Shown one piece after another: positions 13,130 through 26,210 of a DNA stretch of 64,000 bases. Both the position numbers and the translations under genes were made by a program. Source of the stretch: Phoebastria nigripes (lineage: Eukaryota; Chordata; Aves; Procellariiformes; Diomedeidae); contig JAYKAV010002728.1 of NCBI GenBank assembly GCA_035582835.1, forward strand, positions 343,703-407,702. Direction: 5' to 3'. The notes under the pieces were generated by a model, which ran no database searches, was not told the DNA's origin, and saw nothing but the letters and a program-made list of their open reading frames with translations. Each line of letters opens with the position of its first letter. Position 1 is the first letter of the stretch.

Positions 13130-16100
13130 TGGGAGCTGTGCAAAAGGCCTACAGTTCAGAGTCAGGATCTTGCATCTTCCCTCCCGAATATCCTTGAATG
13201 CTTACTCTGAGAGTTGTGATTTGTGAACTAATTTAAAGTTAGATTTTAATGCTTAAATTCACAACCAACTTCCCCCTCAAAATAGCCACTTACAGTCATG
13301 AGTAAGAGCCTCATATCAGCCTATTGTTTTTTATCTTGGGAAGTGAAAATACCGATTCCTAGCATGGCAGATGGCAATTGTTAGTTATGCACTGAATTTT
13401 CTTTCACTCTTCTCCCTCCAAATGTCATAGAAACCAAATTATTTCATTTTGTCCCAGTGCGGATTTTTTTCTGAGAGGCTATTTGGATTTGACTGTGACC
13501 ACAATACTCTTGGCAGGCTTATAATAGACCTATAAACTCCCCAGTTGTGAGTGGCTGTTGGATGAAAGCGTTAGTTTAAAGAATAGTTTCAGGGTATTCG
13601 TAGAAAATTCTGAAAGTCATCTTACCCAGCGGATTTTCACACAGTGGGTTTTGCATCACTGTCACAGTTTCCCCCATGATTTCCCCATATAATCCATTTG
13701 AGTATGAATCTTATTAACATATCTTTGTTTATAATTGTCTTCAAGGCAAAAATGTGGAAGGATTGCAATTCCAGAATGTTTTAAATCCAAATAATATGAC
13801 CAAAGAAAAGTCTGGAAAACAAGGGGGAAGATCAACACTGAGGAAAAAAGGAAGGCTGCTAGCAAGATGAGGAAGGGGACTGGACTCTCCCAGAGCTTTT
13901 GCTGAGCTCTACCAGTCCCAGGCTGCTCCTCTGGGCTTCTCCAACATGTCTCCTTGCTAATATGGAAGTCTGGAGGGCGGGTGAGGAGTATTTGAAACAT
14001 GGAGAGGAATTTATCTGGATTCAAAGCCACTCAAAGCCACTGGAAATCTCCCACTGGCTTCGATGAGCTTTTAATCAGGACCCTGCCCTACTGCAGGCTC
14101 CTGAGTGAACCTCCACTTCCAAACAGAATAGATGGCTTTGTTTTAGGCCAGCATGTTGTAGTGAATCACTCATCCATTTTTTGCAGCGTGCGCAGCAGAA
14201 CTGTTTGTTCCAGAAATGAGCCTAAATCCTAAATGCCAGATCCAGATTCAGCCTTTCCTAAAGTTCAGGGGTGTTCCTGTCCGGCGGCTGCACCAAATCC
14301 CTTCCCTTTTGCCATAACCAGTATCTGTTCCCCTCTGTCTCTGGAGGAGCAATGCTATTGACTAGCACTGCCATTGTGCATATCACAGGGAAAGCTAACA
14401 AACCCAGAAGTCAAATTTTAAAAGTCTTCATTTTGCCCAAGAAAATGAAACTGAAAAACACACTTTACCCCTTCCTCCCCTGGCCAAAAAATCTAATTAT
14501 GAACTGCTGTCTCAAATTGATTTCAACCCTGTGTGAGTGACTTTACCAGGCAGGACTTTGGGGCGTTTTCAGTTTGCAGGCTAGTTGTTTACTAAATCTT
14601 ACAGTGTTTGCCTTTTCTTTGAGAACAAGCTAAAGCTGGGAGTGTGAGTGTGCTGGGAGATTTAGTGCATCTGGCAGCTGCAAAATAATGATTCTCAGCC
14701 AATGTGTTTATGAAAGAACAAGGCGAAGAAAAAGTTACAAAGTATATAGTAATAAACAGCATGGTTCCAGTGTTGTCCTTTTCCAAGCAACTGCTNCAGT
14801 ATATGGCATCTGTGAACAAACCTTAGATTGGTATTAAACTTCTGCAAAAAATTTGACAGAGCTCTGTCTCTTCTTGCACTCTTCTGACCTTATGTGTAGC
14901 TGGCTTGATTAATGTCTTGCTCATTTGCGATTTCTCTCTGTGAGATCAACATTTTTTATCATCAGCAACTAGCTCACATATTTTATTTCAGTGAAATCTG
15001 CTAATTTTGCTTCTTGGCAAAGTAACAGAAAATTGGCCTCAGAATTTGTGAAGAGCTGGAAGAGATAAAATTCTTGTGTGACAGGATCAAGGCACATTGT
15101 CCTTTTGAGCTAAGTCATTTGGTGGTGGAAATATAGCCTGGCCCATCTGCACCAACACGTCTCCTGTGCCAATTTTGTATGCAGGTACTGAAGTCAAAGC
15201 AAAAGCTTGATTTCCAAACAAAACCAAAGAAAACTTTCTACAGACAACATCACGTAAACCTCCAGTGAGCCATTGGCATCTTCCAGGCACTTCAGTTGGA
15301 CTCCTGAGGGAACCAGGTCCTTCTGGCTTCAGGCATTTCTCTCTTCCTCACAGCTTCCCTTTCCTTGCTCATCAGTTGGACAGACTTCCCTGAGTTTTCA
15401 CAAAGTCAAACTCACACATCCCTAGGAAGAGGGGCTGGGAGAAGACATTTGCACATGATGGTCCATTGGTAGTTTAGTCACTGAAGTAGTATAGGGACAA
15501 GAAGTGATGCTATTGACAGTAGCATGTAATAGAATTTATTTTTTCATTTGCTTTTCATTTATGCAATGTAGCCAGATGTAGTAGGACAGATCCCTTGCAA
15601 ATCCTCAGTAAGTTAGTGTCTACACCAAACACTGGCTGAAGGTTTAAATAATCTAGCACACTGCTCTGAAATGTTGCTTATCATGTTTTTCTTTCACAGC
15701 TTTTGTGGTACCCTTCAGGTTAGATTACTCACTCAGGATATTTTTTTTCTGTTTCCCAATCTATGGTATGTGTCTGCTTACTTTTAAATAGATGCTAAAG
15801 CTGTTAATGATCAGTCAGACAGCAGTGCAAAAGTTCAAGTCCTGAAACATCCATTCCTTTCTCTCTGTCTATTGTCACTTTAAGTGGACTGAGGAAGTCT
15901 ATAGTTTGTTACTGCTGTTTCTCAGTGAGACTTTAAAAGCCTAAATGCATTCAGATGTGTTGAGTGAGGCACAGAAGAAATGTTGTCCTGACAGTATTTT
16001 AGGTGGAAGCTGTTTTAAAGTCAATTTCCTTTCAGTATCAGGCTCTTTGGCTTGTTAAGCTTAAATGTATATACATTGACATATATGAAATGGGATTGTC

Positions 16101-16495
16101 ATATTCCTGCAGTCTCATCCAGAACTGAAATGACTACATGCTTCAGCTGTAGCATTATGCCCAAGTATTAGCTAGGTACTTTGGTACAGAGAGGATTATT
16201 GGGAAATGATGAACTCATTGCAAAATCTCTGCTGGTATAAGAAGTAAAAGAAATCTATGAAAGATTAATTAATATTATTCCATTCTGATATGTATAATTT
16301 AACTAACATTGTTTTATATCCTGGAGGCAAAAATGTTTTTCCTTTTGTGTCATATAAAAGGCCTTCCAGAATAGATTAATGCAAGTCTTCAGTGCATATT
16401 CATGAATCCTTGCTCCCCAAAGAGCTAATAAACTTATTTCTGGATTACATTCTCTCTGTATGACAGCAACATTTGAACTACATCACATTGAAAAT

Positions 16496-16580
16496 GCAAG
16501 AGTCATAGAAATGACAGATGGAAATGACTTACTAGATCTCTGAGTTCTTCCATTAGCATGGCACAAGATCATCCTTCAAC
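16496..16580 (-). repeat. Possible old CR1-type LINE 3' tail
   Basis: The plus strand reads 'agagtcatagaaatgacaga', then a purine-rich segment, then 'acttactagatctctgag'. This resembles the complement of a diverged CR1/L3 terminal region (tail octamers, then the conserved purine-rich stretch, then a 'catctagtcca'-like motif). The match is weak and short, the boundaries are guesses, and chance similarity is possible. Confidence 0.35.
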
Positions 16581-19500
16581 ATGTCACCGTAATGCTGATA
16601 TCATTCATTTTCTCCCCTTTAGGATACTACGTTATATATAAAAAAGTCAGACAATGAATTCCCTAAAGCTCAACAGGTGTCCCTGAAGTTTGGTACTCCC
16701 TTGAGTAGGGACAAGCCTTTGGAAAACCAAATGAACACAACAAAACTAAGCTTTCCTAAAACAGGAGGTTTTCAACAAGTCTGATGACTAAAAGAACCTT
16801 CCCTAAACCCCCAAAGATCCTTCTGCCTGCCAAAAATCTTCCCACCTCAGCTTCCCACAAACTTAAAGTAGCAAATAATTTTAAAATTGTTTTCCATAAG
16901 AAACTTTTCTGATTTACTTAAATGTTGCAGAACCAAGTACTCTTCCAATTGAAGTATCTTTTGAAGGGACATGTGAAAATGTTTTCTGTTAAAGATCCAC
17001 GCTAAATGGATTGTTATGCCTACTTCCCAGCATGATGCAAAGTCTTACCTGCTTTTGTTGTTACTTTTAAACTTCCTAATTCTATAAAATGTGAAAATTC
17101 AAGACCATTCTTTATTATATGCCTGGGACTGAAAATGCATAGGCATCACTTCACCTTTGAATACAGTATGGTTTAAAGCAAACGCTCTAAAAATAATTTA
17201 ACTTTGCCCTCTGAAAATTGTTAATGACCTTCAATTCCAGATGAGTGATTCAGTTAGCAATGGTGGAGACCACAGGTATGAAACCAAAATGGAGTAGGAA
17301 TCCAGTGGGTGCTGCCCTATCCATTGACACTGCCTTATAACAGTGCCCCTTGTAGGGCTAACACATGTTTTTCCCTTGGTGCTAAAACATTTTTTCTTCT
17401 GATTTTAAACAAAAGCATGATCTCAATTATTTGGCAAGTTCTTAAAGATGTTATTCTGCAATTAATACAGAGAGGGTAATAATTCCGGTGGTTTTTTTCC
17501 ACAGTTTACCGTGACTAACTTCTGAACATAATCCCTGCATGAAATGTTAAGGCTCAGTAGAATGCATTATTTTTCAATACTACTGTGCATTGTTAGGCAG
17601 TGCTACCATCTTCCATACCATCTTGTTTGCCTCTCACAGCTTAATGAATCGATTCCTGAATGATTTAAAGATACTTTATAGAAGACCCTGGGCCGTCTTA
17701 GAAGAAATGTAAATTGATAGTATCAACACAATTATTTTGCCATAATTGGTTGATATGCTCAAAATTACTTTTAGAAGATTGACAAAAGCTATCTGTAGAT
17801 CTTCCTCACTACTCAGCTCAGATATAATTTCAGAAACATTTTCTAAAAGTGATCCAGAAACATTTTGAACAAGTGAAGAATCACTGAAATTGGCATGATA
17901 AATGCTATTGGAAAGCTAGTATGTTTTGAGCTAAACTAGATTCCCCCCCGCCCTTGAAGCACAGAAAAACATAATGCAAGAAAATGAGGCTGTTTGCCTG
18001 CTTAGCATTCCATCGTCTGTAGAGCGCGGCAGTAATCTGATATACAGCTGACCTAGTCCCATGCTACCGTATAGGGCTTGGTGGAACTGCAGTTCAAGGC
18101 TCTGCTCTTTGCTCCCAGGCTGGCTTTGTGCTCGGTCTCTTGGTGCTCTGCGTTACATCCTTAGCCAATTCAGCAGCAGTATTACACATGCTCACGAGGG
18201 AATCCCTGTGCAGCCTTTCTTGATAGGAAGGGTAGGCTGCCTCATATGAGACCTTGCATGTGGGAGGAGTACACAAAAGAATAGGATGACTCAGAGTCCT
18301 TAGAGAAGCAAAATGTAGCAGCAGACTGATTGTTGGAGCTCTGTCTGGGCAAACTGGGTTTGATTCCTCATATGGCAGTGCAAAACCATAGCCAGCTTGT
18401 TGATGATCTTCCCATCAGACCTGCATTTGACTTCCAGCCTTTAAAGTGCTAAGAGGCTGTAGGGCTGTCTTTGTTGGAGGGCAGAAGATGAAAACAAACA
18501 AGCCAATTCCAAGTTTTAGTTCAATCCAATTGCCATAGTAGCTGCTTGTTTTTATGTTAAAAGGTTTGGCTTGGTAGTGTCTTTTTTTCTTTCTTCCTTC
18601 TTTTTTTTTAAAAAAAAATAAGTATTAATAGAGCATGTAAATATTTCCATGTACTGCTTTGGCATTTGCAGTTCAACCTCAGCCCTTGTGTTAGCTTACA
18701 CTTCCAAGACATGAATATCTGCGCTATCATAAAAAAGGAGGTGAGGTTACAGGTTTCCTTGAGGACATTCAACACCAAGAGGCTCATGAAAAGTTCCCAC
18801 AGGAATTTCAAGAAATCCCAACCCTTTTCTGGCTCAGTAAATTCCTACTTGTGCTTGAGTCAACCCAATCTTTTGTAAGGCCTCATATTTCTGGAAAAGC
18901 TATCAATGAACAACATCTGCTTGCACCAGTGCCCATTTTCTGTAAAGAACTTTTGGTTGTTGTTTTATGGCTTCCCCATATATATCCCATGTCTAAAAGC
19001 AGAAGGATGACTGGAGATATCCCAGTGTCTGTCACACAGTATGTTAACACCAGAAAGCTACATGATTTCAACGGAGATATAGGAACTTTAGATCAACTTG
19101 TATGACTGGAGTAACCATTTTAGATGCTATAATTGTTTTCATAGGTGTATAGAAAAATTAAGTGCAGATATATTTTTCTGTATTTGTCACCATTTGCTCC
19201 ATTAAATCAGGCTATAGCATCAGGTTAGTCAATATTTTCATCATTATTTTAATCAGAAGATGTTCATATAAATAAATAAGCCAAGATACTCTTTCCCTTA
19301 TAGTGGATCTAGGTTCCTACAACTTCCACTGAGACTCCACATACACCACCAATCCTACAGTTTTGCATATGGATTTAATTTTGAGGCCCGATGTGGAGGG
19401 TGAGTGATGTGACTATTCAGTCTTTTCTGAGTTGGTATCTTATTTAAGGCAGGAGATGCTTTTTGTGTTCTCTGAAGTAGTAATTGTGGGACCAACCACT

Positions 19501-21687
19501 GCATTGTGATTCTCCAATTTTTAAAAGATTAAGGTAATTTAAAATTTGATATTAGATAACACTGGAGCCTCTTAGTTTTATCTTCATTTTCTGTGAATAT
19601 TCCTCATAGAGATGCTAGATGTTTTAGGGGGTCCAATCAGATCTACATTAATTAAATACTCTGACCCACAAACTAAAAACTATGAAAAAGCTATACAAAG
19701 AATTGAAAAAATAAGAGAGTGGCAATCTAGACAATGGTAGAACCAACATTAGTTTTAGCGTGTGAGTAAATATTTGTTGAAGAAAAATTCCCCTGCATTT
19801 GTTCTCATTGATTTTTGCCTGTTTTGAGCCAAAGACTTAGAGTCCGGTAGCTTTGATGTTTGCTGTATCACAGACCTTGTTGTTACTAATTCCTTGATGC
19901 CATGGGAAAGGACCTGCCTGTCAGAGGTGGAATTTTACCACCTCTGCTGGTGTGAGAGTCTCCAGGGTATGCTCTGGGCTCCCTCAGGTATCCTGACCTA
20001 GCTCTTTTCTTGTCCTAAGGCAAGCAGTTGATGCCAGAAGAGAAAGCATCAGGAGAAACACAAAACTTTTAACTCAGCTGTCTTCTAGAATATTGGCTTT
20101 CATCCAAGACAGTCTTTGTGGATGTCACATATGGAACCTCTGAATAAGCACAAGCAAATTTTAATAAAGGAAGACATTTAATGGCTGTTATGGTATGAAT
20201 AATGTTTTTTCCCTTGGGGTAGATGTGTTATCACCAAATGGTAGAAATGAGACTAGTCATTGATCTCTCTGAAGATGGCTGCACAAGCCCTCATTTGAAT
20301 GGACAGTGTGCTGGGAGGTGATGTAATTCTGAACTGCCTGGAGTTGTTGCAAATGTATCAAATAGGAGGCTGAACAGGCCAATAGAAATCCTTTTCCCCC
20401 CAGGGTTCAAAGTCTAAGAGGAGCAAAGTACAACTATAGCCAATGACTGGCTGGCTGGAGAAGGAGCCCTCAGAATCTGTAACATCAGCACCATCACACC
20501 ATCAGCAGCCAGAACTCCAGTTTGAGAGCCAGGTGTAGCACAAGGTCAAGAAGGCAAAGTTTAGGGCAGAAGTAGTGTGTAGGGTGGTGTCAATGAGTTG
20601 ATTTGTCAGCTCAATGGATAGCTAAAGAGTTCTACAGGGAGGTCTGCTTGTTCCTGCCTTCTACCCCAGAGATTTACTTGCAAGGAGAACAGTCAGTTTT
20701 GCATGTTCTTAGACACATTATGGACTTGGAGAGACATGAAGATAGTGAATTCGAACTCAGCGGCATTGTTGTGTTTTTCTGGCAAGTCTTTTCTTAATCA
20801 GTATAAATGATTTCCATCTACAGCAGAATTGAATCCAGACCAGAACAGAGGATCTCAGTCTGCTCATTCTGTGGGAGGGCTCAGATCGGGATGTGGCTCC
20901 AGCCTTTTTGGCTTAAACCCATTTCTTGTCTGTGTTGTGGTTTTATGAGTTGATATAGCAAATATGTGACATTTGCTCTTCTTTTTCTTCTCTTGGAGTT
21001 TTTAGAGAGATGAGAGTTCCCGCTGTAGTATAAGGCAGAAAACAACAGAAGAAGTCTGAATAATAATGGGCATTCTGTGCAGAAATATCCATGCCTCGAG
21101 AACAACTATTATTTACAGCCTCCTAAAGGTTAAGGATGTGATGGATGTTAATGCATAGACATTTGTGGTTGTTCATGAAACAGTCCCTTTTGGGGAAGAG
21201 CAGAGACACAAACATCATTTTCCCCAATGGATGTTACCAAGCTAAGAAGTGCCTTTCTGTATCTCAGGAGTTTCTAAAGGGACAGCATTACTAGCACAAA
21301 GAAGCAGTCTTACTAAAGAATCTCAGTACAGTAATATGAAAGATCAGATTGAGTTCCGACAAGTTCTTTCTGGTAGTTATTTGGAAACATGAAAAAGTCA
21401 TCTAAAAAGGAAGTTTAAAGATCCTTTATTGGACACACAATCCTGGTGTTTTTAGTCAGATGGAGATCTGACTTTGATATGACGAGTTTAGTGCTTAAAG
21501 ACCACTGATAGCATCCCTCCATCTGGGACAGCTCGGTTTCTTTAAAAATACATTTGCTAGGCAACGTATCCATCTGCTCACGACCGCAGAGAGGAAATAG
21601 TTTGGATTCTGGAGAAAAGCTTCAAATACAAAAAAATAGCAGGTAGTCTACTGGTGTGTTAGGAAATTGTCAGTATTGCAATGTAAG
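16581..21687. other. Non-coding sequence, one candidate small frame
   Basis: No supported gene or named repeat. The only item singled out is a 42-codon frame at 19612-19740. A stretch near 18300-18380 vaguely resembles a tRNA-derived SINE head (a 'gggtttgattcct' B-box-like motif) but is too degraded to call. An A/T homopolymer junction lies at 18601-18619. Confidence 0.55.
19612..19740 (+). other. 42-codon open frame with upstream acceptor-like site, function unknown
   Basis: An ATG at 19612 opens a frame that ends at TAG 19738-19740. The protein begins MLDVLGGPIR and ends EKIREWQSRQW. Its composition is charged and looks more protein-like than the usual noise frames here, with a lysine/glutamate-rich C-terminal half that could form a helix. 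Immediately upstream is a T/C-rich stretch ending in CATAG (about 19577-19609), a plausible 3' splice site. The frame could therefore be a terminal exon, a fragment of an old mobile element, or chance. I do not recognise the family, and in AT-rich DNA a frame of this length is common. Confidence 0.2.
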
Positions 21688-21905
21688 TGGGATTCATCAC
21701 ATCTAGTTTTAGGCAACTGAAAGTTAGGCATGAATCTTATCTAGTTGCCTGGGCATCTCTTCTATACAGTAGACAGAGAGAGACACTTCCAGCAAGTGAC
21801 TCATCTCTTTGAAAGAATAGTGCCTAAGATAGCTGGAAGGATTCACGTTCTGGGTGGTCCTGTCTCCTTCCAGTGGCTATAGAGGTAACATGGAAAACTA
21901 ATATG
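21688..21905 (+). repeat. Old interspersed repeat, unnamed family, copy A
   Basis: This segment resembles the reverse complement of 31595-31815. Shared landmarks, in order, are a 'catctagttttagg'-like start, a 'gttgcctgggcatct' block, a GACAGAGAGAGA-like purine block, 'aagtgactcatc', and a 'cctgtctccttccagtggct' block followed by 'ataGAGGTAAC'. It has no open frame and no obvious promoter or tail. I have a general impression of similar sequence in other sauropsid genomes but cannot name the family. It could be a non-autonomous DNA transposon or an old SINE/LTR piece. The boundaries come only from where the similarity to the second copy fades. Confidence 0.5.
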
Positions 21906-24900
21906 GGCTAGACACCTAGATTTTAGATGAACTGAATTCCTCCCTACATTTCTTCCCATTGTGGTGTGGAGAGGCAGTGCCTCAGTTGATACAGATGCTG
22001 TGGAAGATATTAAGTTGAATGAAGCTAGTCAGGAGTGGTGGTCTAAACGTTTGTGCATCAAAGTCTGCGACACTGTATATTTCACTTAAAAAGTCAGAAC
22101 AGGTAAGCAAACAGTGCCATACTAAAGTACAAAACACACTCCTGTGAGCAACAGGAACATTATCTGACCACTTAAAATTCCTCAGAGCCGTGCAGCTGTT
22201 ACAAGTGTAACAAAGTGTTAAAAGCAGTTCCATGTCATTTAAGACTAACTAACAGTTTTAGATATCTTGATTTCTAAAACTACCTATAATACTTTTGTGT
22301 TATGCTTTTGATGGGTTTTATGTTTGTTGAGCTTGTAATATTGTCACCCATGTCCCCTTGGTGTACACTGATTGTCATAAGCCACCAACTTCAGGGCCTA
22401 TCCACAACGTTGTCTCAATAAACAGGGCATTTATGCAGAGCTCAGGCCTTTTTGCTGGGCCTTTGTGCAGCTTTGGAGTGTAAGGAACAAGAAAAGATGG
22501 ATACTGAAGGGACTGATTTTCTTGACTTTTTTGTATTTCTTGGTAATAAGCAACAGGTGAGAATTCATCCCTCCCTTTCTCCCCAGAGTATTTGAAATAT
22601 AAACAGAACCAACTTTTTTTTGCAGAATGCTTTTCTCTGTTGTTTTATTTCCTTTATGAGATGTCAGAAGCAATTAAAAAGAAGAAAAGTTGGAACAGTT
22701 CCCTTTTGGCCAGAGCCAACTTCACTCATGCTACAGTGACCTGGCTCTAATTGATACTTTCTTTGCTGCCAAATATTCCAGATAGCCATCTAAATTCAGC
22801 AAAGAAGTACTACAGTGTGTGTATAGGCCTCTTATATGCTTCTGGTGCATCTGCTCTGTTATACCCGCCTAAAAATGACAGCAACATTGAACTGCTGCAG
22901 TGGAAAGGCTTGTCAACACTATAGCACTCAGAACCTGTCTTACAAAGTTATTATGCAAAATGTAAAGAAATAATGCTCAGCTACATATTTCAACCTTCAA
23001 ACCTCTACCAGTCTTCATACACTTGCATATATCTCCTTGATCCACAGTCATGTTCTGAGAATGGGGTTGAGCTGTGTTGCATATTTTACGTTATGTTTAA
23101 GCTATGGAAACCTTTTTNCCCTCATTTTGATTGCTTGTATTCTTAGAACAGAGTTTGAAAGGCAGTGGCTAAATATGCACTGACAATTTTGCACTTAGAT
23201 TTCTGCATGTACAGAATCCTGTCCGCACATCCTGCTGTCATTGGCATATATGAATTAAATACTATCTGCTATGCTTAGGCAAGAAAAGTTTCCTGCTGGC
23301 GAAGGCAGGAATTTGAGATAGAAAGTAAAATTTCTCAGGTAAAACTAAGGGTAATTTTGGTGAATGCTTTGAAGTCCCTTTGCAAGCACTGCAGGAGGTA
23401 TCACACAAACATACAGAGTTTGTGATATCCAGATGGCCAGTATTATAGCATTAAAACTGAGAGATAAACTTACCCCAATTTAAAAGGAATAGATGATTCT
23501 AAATGCAATTAGATAGCTCACCAGTGTCAAGGGAAAGCTTCCAAATACAAAATATCCAGCTGGGAAAGGTAGGAAATTACACCGATGCGTTGTCATGTTA
23601 CCAATTTTTTCCCTAGAAAATACTTTGCATTTCCTCCTATAAAGTTGATTATATAGCTTGGCCTTCACCAAGGAGATTGCTTTTAGACACCAGTTTTGTC
23701 TGTATGGAGAAAATACTGATGTGACAGACCCATCAGACTGAATCTAACCAAATTTTCCTCTACGAATATCAGCATGCTTTAGCTGACCTCAGCAGAACAG
23801 TATGGATTCATACCAACAGCAGACATGGCCCATTCTTGAGAATATCCTTTAGTTCAGTTGTTTTTATCCAGAAGCCTAAATGCTGGAGCAGTTTGCTGGA
23901 AGCCATGTAAAGAGCTCTTACATCTTCAGGTACCATACAGAGCTCTCTGTTTATCACTCAGCACATTTACATAGAATAGCCAAAAGACAGACAAGCTTGT
24001 ACTAGTTTTGTGCACTTCCCCCTCAACTCATTTCTTAACGTTTTTTCTGTGAAGACCAGGACTTGGTAAATACTAGCATGTGGCATGTTCTGTAGCTGGA
24101 TCTGAACTGCCACCTGTGCGGTACATCTCCATGATGCATGCCTCAACTGTGATATCTTAGCTATGTGGTATCTAGGCAGAATTTCAAGGCAGAAGGAGTT
24201 ACATGCAGATGTCTGAGGAAAGATGGTAATGCACTGCTTGCTATCACTGGAGAGTTCTCAGTCTTACGTACATATTTCAGAGGTAGATACTTCCCTTTAG
24301 AGAATTTCCAGTAGGGAAGAGACAACAAGCCTACAATTATTTCTGTTTTGATTTATTATTTAAACAAGTGTTTCTGATGCAGATGTAATTTCTCAGTTTG
24401 CAGTTTATTATTTCACCTGTCTTTAAATAAGAATGCCAGCACATTGCCACTGGGAGCAGTGAGGCGTCTTGTTTCATTTTAACTTGTACAGCATGCTAGC
24501 TTTGGTAGCCTCCACTGACAGTCTTTTGGCTTTCCACAGTAATATTTTGCCACAACTACCAGGCACACCTATGACTCCCATAGGAGCTGGAATTTCCCCC
24601 TTCTGTAGTGACACAGATGGTACAGGCAGCTATTTTTCCCTATACTGAATTTTTACATTTGGTGCTGAAACTGAGCACCTCTTCATGCCCACTTGCCCCT
24701 TAAAATAAGGCTTATGATAAAGATTTACATGATGGGTAAGTGAGCGCATTCTGAAAGTGGTTTATTTTCATGCCTGGAAGAACATGACGCATCCACAGGT
24801 TAGCTACTAATCTACTGATTTTTATGCATAACTCCCTCTTGCCCATATGCCAACACTGTTAGAGTTATGAAGTTGAATACCTGTTAGGAAACGCCAGGAA

Positions 24901-25990
24901 ACACCAGAGCTTAGGTTGGCTCTTTAGTCTTAATTTGTCTTAATGCTTTTTTTTTTGCATATGCATTTCTGAAGTTTTTCATAATTGCTAATGATCCTTT
25001 AATTTCACTGCTAACAAAATAATAAATAAAAAGTACTCAAATAACATTGCAGGGAAGAAAATATCCAATGCTATTTCTGAAGCAAATGTGAATAGATATT
25101 ATCTTAGTTCAGGGTATACTTTTCCAGTAGCTGATAAAGAAAGGAATTTTCCTCCTTTCCATAATGGAAAACATCATTGTTAGTTCTGAATTTGGTCAGA
25201 GCCGTTTTTTATTTTCTTATTAAAATGCTCATTAAATATAATTTTATAAAACTATGAATTCTGATTTTGATTAAATGGGAGCCATTCTTTTTTAAATTAA
25301 GTTTGTACTTTTTAGCTTTCACAACAGAAAATATTTCCTTAGTTTCTCACATAATTTTGAGGAAAATTATCTTTTCCAGACAGATGTTTTGAGGGCTCCA
25401 AAGAGATAAAAAAAAGACCAGAATGTCCATTAAAGTGTTTGGATTCCAGAATGGTGCTACACAATTACTATGCTATTCCTACATTACAAAAAGATAGTAT
25501 TTGTTGAAAATTGCTCTTATGTAACATTTTAAAGCCACTAGATCTGAGGATTTATTATAAAGTAAAGGATGTACCTACATATGTTACTTAATCTGCAGGA
25601 GGGGATTAACGCAGTAACACAAGTATGTGAAAAAGTAAGAGTAGCATGTGAAGCAACTTAAAAAAAGAGATCAAGAGTGTCTTGTCCAACCTTTCACTTT
25701 AATAGCCAAAGGATAGGAACACAGTAAAATAATATTTATATGTCAAAAGTACTTTTGGCATCTGTTCTTTATTGATGAGAATAATATTTATTGCCATCTG
25801 GATTTCCTAATTCATTTTTCTGATATTGCTTATCTGGGGTTGCCATAGGACACAAACAGCTGGATTAAATTCCATCATGTTGTGTCACTGTGACTCATTT
25901 ATTTTTTCTTATCTATGAAAATTTCTTGTAAATAACGTCTCGCTCTGTCCCTTTCTGAAGTACTTTGCTCTCTTGCAGAAGTAGTGTGGT

Positions 25991-26108
25991 CTGTCTTTCT
26001 GTCTGTCTCTCTGTCTCTCTCTCTCTTGCCTTTCTCCGTTCCTTCTTTTCGTTATTTTCCTCTCTCTCTCTCTCTGATTCCCTCTCCCTTTTCCTCTTTT
26101 TCTCTCCT
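25991..26108 (+). repeat. Polypyrimidine (CT-rich) low-complexity tract
   Basis: About 118 bases, nearly all C and T, built from CTGT, CTCT and TTCC units, with pure (TC)n blocks near 26020 and 26065. Tracts of this kind are unstable and can adopt triplex DNA structures in principle. No exon follows that I can identify. Confidence 0.9.
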
Positions 26109-26195
26109 GGTTCTTAACTCAACAAATGCTAAGTAGCTTTATAGATACGTTTTAGCCTCATCTATGGGATCTAAATATATATTTCATATTGCCCA

Positions 26196-26210
26196 AATAA
26201 TAATAATAAT
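26196..26210 (+). repeat. (AAT)5 microsatellite
   Basis: Five perfect AAT units. Too short to be strongly variable. Confidence 0.9.

Larger units (their letters stand above)
5093..16495. other. Non-coding sequence with scattered simple repeats
   Basis: More than 11 kb with no supported gene. It contains a T15 run at 10705-10719, a CA-rich microsatellite near 12.2 kb, and a pyrimidine tract near 13.1 kb. A 10-bp duplication (TCAAAGCCAC twice) lies at 14021-14040. Single ambiguous bases fall at 9765, 11718 and 14796. Frames of about 100-128 codons on the minus strand at 9344-9730, 12373-12666 and 13662-14030 show no motif I recognise and no clear splice context. Confidence 0.55.

Noticed and set aside
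14021..14040. 10-bp tandem duplication TCAAAGCCAC
   Set aside because: A two-copy short duplication without context; expected by chance or slippage.
18300..18400. tRNA- or SINE-like head with a GGGTTTGATTCCT B-box-like motif
   Set aside because: There is no matching A box or cloverleaf, and the rest of a MIR-type core cannot be followed.
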